Shown here: positions 61,452-64,000 of the stretch, piece by piece
Layout of the letters: each line of letters begins with the position of its first letter
How positions within the stretch are numbered: the stretch's first letter is position 1
DNA from: Amphiduros pacificus
Taxonomy: Eukaryota; Annelida; Polychaeta; Phyllodocida; Hesionidae
DNA: 64,000 nt
Reading direction: 5' to 3'
Assembly (NCBI GenBank): GCA_949316495.1
Contig: OX439001.1
Location: 53,420,556 to 53,484,555 of the forward strand
The notes under the pieces: model-generated
Told to the model about the DNA's origin: nothing
Database searches by the model: none
Seen by the model: the letters and a program-made list of their open reading frames with translations, nothing else
Translations under genes and position numbers: made by a program

Positions 61452-62633
61452 AATAACCTTTGAATGACTTTAACAATGAAACTCCTATTTACGAGGATTG
61501 TACTATAAATTCAAATATTCAATCATCTGCATCTTGTAAAAACAAGCTCATAGAATCTTTATTCATCAAAATCCGTTCAAAATCCGTTCTAAACAGTTTG
61601 AGCAATTTTTCATTTCCGACCATTCTGCAAGGGAAATTAGAGGAAACTGAAAAGCTGAGCTATTTTGAAACAATATCTATAAGAACCACTTATTGGTGGT
61701 TAAATTATGAAAGTACATATTTTACTGCATAAAACAAAAAAATTTTAACGCTGAAAAAAACGAAAATAAAGTCTGTCAATTTTGAGATTTACTAACAAGC
61801 TTAATTTGGTAAGAAATAGCTTGAATGTGGTAGGTGAACAAACGATGAAAATTGACAGACTTTAAATTAATCCCATGCAAACTTTAAAAGTTTCATACCT
61901 TTAAAATATAAGTGTAATTTCAGAAAATAACCCCAATATGTTGCTGTAATAGTAATGGTACATACCAAAACTCTCAAAGTATGTGAAAATGTGTCAAATT
62001 TGCAATTGAAACAAAATCAGGTGAAATACGTATTAAGTGTAGACACAAATGGATGGCCTCATTGACTCGCTGATATCTGTCTGCAAATATTACTTTTTAT
62101 CTTCAATATAAGGAAGGCACTAATATGCATGTATGTATACAAATTATAGAATATGTTCTATTTTGGGCGCCATTTATGTTGGTAGAAAATGACACCATAC
62201 AAATAGGAAGTTTTCTACTCCCCATTTCATGTTCAATATGATGATGATAACCAAACATGTCAGTAAAATAACAATAGAAATGTAATTATCAACCTTGCTG
62301 GAAATAAATGTTTATATTCCCATCAAAAAAATACTTTGGGAGGCGGTGATTCTTTTTATGGCAATATATATGAGTTGTATACAGATTTTGGCCAGCCACA
62401 ATTTGAGATTACGGAGATCTGCTGTGTGAGGAGCTTGACATTATAACTACCAACGCTAAACGTCTACTTACATCTCTCAAGGTTATTCTTAATCAAATTA
62501 CAAATGAGCCCGAGTATGCGAATCCTCGTAAAGTAAGTGCATTGTCTATTATCAGAGGTATCATATTTAAATTCTATCTAAAATATTATAACGTAACCTC
62601 TTAAAATCATCAGAAAACTGAGATGCATCAACA
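61452..62633. other. Non-coding AT-rich region
   Basis: Nothing recognisable. An open frame at 61460-61732 (+, 90 codons) has no domain. Confidence 0.4.
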
Positions 62634-64000
62634 CCTTACATTGTCTGACAGTCCACACCTCACCAGATCATAAACATTGTCTGGCAGTCCACATCTCACT
62701 AGATCATAAACATTGCCTGACGGATCACACTTCACTAGATCATAAACATTGCCTGACGGATCACACTTCACTAGATCATAAACATTGCCTGACAGTCCAC
62801 ACCTCACTAGATCATATACATTGCCTGACGGTTCACATCTCATTAGATCATATACATTGCCTGACGGTTCACATCTCATTAGATCATAAACATTGCCTGA
62901 CAGTCCACATCTCGATAGATCATAAACATTGCCTGACGGTTCACACCTCACTAGATCATAAACATTGCCTGACGGTTCACATCTCATTAGATCATAAACA
63001 TTGCCTGACGGTTCACACCTCACTAGATCATATACATTGCCTGACAGTCCACATCTCGATAGATCATAAACATTGCCTGACGGTTCACACCTCACTAGAT
63101 CATATACATTGCCTGACGGTTCACATCTCATTAGATCATAAACATTGCCTGACGGTTCACACTTCACTAGATCATAAACATTGCCTGACGGTTCACATCT
63201 CATTAGATCATATACATTGCCTGACGGTTCACATCTCATTAGATCATATACATTGCCTGACAGTCCACATCTCATTAGATCATATACATTGCCTGACGGT
63301 TCACATCTCATTAGATCATAAACATTGCCTGACGGTTCACACTTCACTAGATCATAAACATTGCCTGACAGTCCACACCTCACTAGATCATATACATTGC
63401 CTGACGGTTCACATCTCATTAGATCATATACATTGCCTGACGGTTCACATCTCACTAGATCATATACATTGCCTGACAGTCCACATCTCACTAGATCATA
63501 ACATTGCATGACAGTCCACACTTCACTAGATCATAAACATTGCCTGACAGTCCACACTTCACTAGATCATAAACATTGCCTGACAGTCCACACCTCACTA
63601 GATCATAAACATTGCCTGACAGTCCACATCTCACTAGATCATAAACATTGCCTGACGGTTCACACCTCACTAGATCATAACATTGTCTGGCAACCCACAC
63701 CTCACTAGATCATAAACATTGTCTGGCAGCCCACACCTCACTAGATCATAAACTTTGTCTGGCAACCCACATCTCACTAGATCATAAACATTGCCTGACA
63801 GTCCACATCTCACCAGATCATAAACATTGCCTGACGGTTCACACCTCACTAGATCATAAACATTGTCTGACAGTCCACATCTCACCAGATCATAACATTG
63901 TCTGGCAACCCACACCTCACTAGATCATAAACATTGCCTGACAGTCCACATCTCACCAGATCATAAACATTGCCTGACAGTCCACACCTCACTAGATCAT
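62634..64000. repeat. 36 bp minisatellite, at least 38 copies, runs off the window
   Basis: Unit core CTAGATCATAAACATTGCCT followed by GACGGTTCACACCTCA. Variants: CGGTTCACA/CAGTCCACA, CATAAAC/CATATAC, CACTAGA/CATTAGA. Three units have lost one base (ATCATAACATTG, near 63498, 63676 and 63891), which break the otherwise open 12-residue minus-strand frame (CEPSGNVYDLMR) into pieces of up to 297 codons. The array continues beyond 64000. Confidence 0.95.

Noticed and set aside
62628-63521. 297-codon minus-strand open frame (GNVYDLMR repeats)
   Set aside because: By-product of the 36 bp array, broken wherever units lose a base.

Overview
This window is eukaryotic, AT-rich and gene-poor. Nothing bacterial is visible: there are no operons, no dense ORFs and no CRISPR. 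The mix suggests a marine invertebrate, most likely a mollusc or another lophotrochozoan. The reasons are tRNA-derived SINEs with (AAAC)n tails, CR1/L2-like LINEs, short TA- and TAA-flanked MITEs, very abundant minisatellites, and one intronless-looking neuropeptide-type GPCR. That taxonomic call is inference from repeat style, not from a marker gene.

The only convincing host gene is a seven-transmembrane receptor on the minus strand at 25692-26876 (394 codons). A plausible 5'UTR splice acceptor lies just upstream of its ATG. It lacks both cysteines of the usual class A disulfide and carries LRY and NFxxY variants of the two signature motifs.

Mobile DNA is the second theme. A near-intact LINE reverse transcriptase (29645-31687) lies between two 63-64 bp inverted repeats bordered by TA (29541-29603 and 31936-31999). 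A 5'-truncated, internally deleted LINE (10334-13074, minus) has landed inside a 27 bp minisatellite. An older LINE ORF2 is spread over about 17545-20590 (minus) and is interrupted by a pogo-like MITE and a 24 bp minisatellite. One tRNA-derived SINE family has at least five copies or fragments, all in the same orientation; the best (35449-35762) has a perfect 14 bp target-site duplication. A Harbinger-like MITE with TAA duplications sits at 47944-48292. A hammerhead-ribozyme-like core, of the kind known from Penelope-like elements, sits between two TA tracts at 36642-36678 (minus).

Tandem repeats dominate the rest. At least fourteen unrelated minisatellites, with units of 11, 18, 19, 20, 22, 24, 27 (two unrelated), 28, 33, 36, 43, 49 and 70 bp, cover roughly one fifth of the window. 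The largest is a 33 bp array of about 109 units (6517-10123) that keeps perfect register. Several arrays show higher-order structure: 420 bp in the 70 bp array, 112 bp in the 28 bp array and 172 bp in the 43 bp array. Long open frames inside these arrays follow from unit lengths divisible by three and are not called as genes. A long imperfect hairpin (37060-37224) is the most interesting unexplained single structure.
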